This document shows positions 63,510 to 64,000 of a stretch of 64,000 nt of DNA, in pieces. This stretch comes from Prevotella sp. (GTDB lineage: Bacteria; Bacteroidota; Bacteroidia; Bacteroidales; Bacteroidaceae). The DNA is taken from positions 33,769-97,768 of the forward strand of contig JAFZIL010000059.1 in assembly GCA_017554385.1 (NCBI GenBank). The letters are read 5' to 3'. The notes beneath the pieces were generated by a model, which did no database searches, was not told where the DNA came from, and saw only the letters and a program-made list of their open reading frames with translations. The position numbers and the translations under genes are program-made. Position 1 is the first letter of the stretch. Each line of letters begins with the position of its first letter.

Positions 63510-63780
63510 TTATTCCTCCACAGCAGCCTGTGCGGCGGCTAACAGATGTTGACTATCAGAGACTTACAAGTTTATTGTAAAGTGTTGGCACCTCTTTCCA
63601 GTCATATTCTGCGCATTTTTACACGCTGATGGCAACTTCTACGTGATAAATGGCAGGTACATCTTTCTTTAATGTAACAATTTCAATTTTAGTTTTACAC
63701 TAAATTGCTCGACTTTTGGTCTCACAATCCTCAACTCTCACTGCTTCATATATCCAGAAGAACCATGTCTTCATAAACAT
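63510..63780 (-). pseudogene. Decayed small gene (about 90 codons) with promoter and terminator intact
   Basis: The minus strand reads MFMKTWFFWIYEAVRVEDCE, six more codons, then TAG. It continues in the same frame with 'CKTKIEIVTLKKDVPAIYHV' and 'EVAISV', then TAA, then 'KCAEYDWKEVPTLYNKLVS'. A one-base shift is needed to continue with 'SDSQHLLAAAQAAVEE' and a final TAA at 63512-63510. Total length is 271 nt, that is 90 codons plus one base. Amino-acid content is protein-like across all pieces. I do not recognise the family. Two stops and one frameshift argue for a pseudogene, or for poor sequence quality. Confidence 0.6.
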
Positions 63781-63799
63781 ATTCTGCAAGCTTTGTTTG

Positions 63800-63807
63800 C
63801 AAAGGTA
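63800..63807 (-). promoter_or_regulatory. -7 promoter element of the decayed gene
   Basis: CAAAGGTA reads TACCTTTG followed by CAAAC on the minus strand, 20 nt before the ATG at 63780. Confidence 0.6.
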
Positions 63808-64000
63808 GTGATTTCTTCTGACATTACGTTCATTTCACACGTTTTTCTTGCTAAACATGCATGGTTTTAATAAAAATTAAGCTGTATGCCACATATACGT
63901 TCCAATTCTTTGTCTCAATCAAAAGAAAAATGGATGGATTCCGGCATCGTAAGTTTAGGTTTAAGTTTAGATGTTCTTATATATATAATAAGGTGTAGAA
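63808..64000. other. AT-rich window end without a recognised gene
   Basis: No convincing ORF or RNA gene seen. GTTTAGGTTTAAGTTTAGAT near 63953-63972 is a short repeat-like stretch. Confidence 0.4.

Overview
The window looks like a chromosome segment of a member of the Bacteroidales, most likely Prevotella or a close relative. The evidence is the promoter style (TTTG, 19-20 nt, then TAnnTTTG, often followed by CA), a DUF3078 outer-membrane protein, a DUF5687 permease-like protein, a 'smalltalk' mini-protein beside an HU-like protein, a hybrid two-component regulator ending in an AraC domain, fused HisB, and secreted enzymes with a shared 'DLSGR...GIYI...K' tail. I assigned genus from these traits only; no 16S gene is present.

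Layout. 1-6.1 kb: a TPR protein cut by the window edge, a TerB-like protein, a convergent DUF3078 protein, and yidC. 6.2-7.6 kb: tRNA-Thr(CGT), tRNA-Gly(CCC) and a glycosyltransferase, then about 750 nt of non-coding DNA with repeats and a candidate minus-strand small RNA. 8.4-17 kb: hybrid histidine kinase, LysM/glucosaminidase, and the closely packed run lysS-gpsA-panE-GH3 beta-glucosidase. 17-20.2 kb (minus): a 51-aa membrane protein, an RluA-type pseudouridine synthase, an HD protein and radA. 20.3-23.5 kb: a leader with a terminator-like hairpin, a substrate-binding lipoprotein and a large TPR protein.

23.5-32.3 kb is the accessory region. It holds repeat-rich DNA (REP-like palindromes, a 105-bp clover-shaped inverted repeat, heptamer microsatellites), a smalltalk protein, an HU-like protein, a possible DUF4248 remnant joined to 22-bp repeats, a DUF6371 primase-like protein, a RepA-like ATPase, a 530-aa protein with a C-terminal ImmA/IrrE protease domain, and a BsuBI/PstI-type restriction-modification pair with a small extra ORF. 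The restriction-modification block is visibly more AT-rich than its surroundings. No integrase or transposase was seen.

32.3-48.7 kb: a histidine acid phosphatase and a PafA-like phosphatase (probable organic phosphate scavenging), a GH2 beta-galactosidase with an in-frame microsatellite, a RidA/chorismatase-like protein, the minus-strand run ftsK-lolA-DUF5687-thioredoxin, a membrane protein with hisB, and a clostripain-like lipoprotein. 48.9-60.0 kb: three large secreted enzymes in one direction (PL11 rhamnogalacturonan lyase with autotransporter-type repeats, a GH128-like protein, and a clan GH-A-like protein with ricin, FN3 and LamG modules), with no SusC/SusD pair. 60.0-62.9 kb: the minus-strand run nitroreductase-DUF2520-KdsC-like phosphatase-maf. 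62.8-64 kb: non-coding DNA whose repeats echo those at 23.6-25.1 kb, plus a decayed small gene. A second accessory module may therefore begin beyond the right edge.

All family assignments come from reading motifs; no database search was run.
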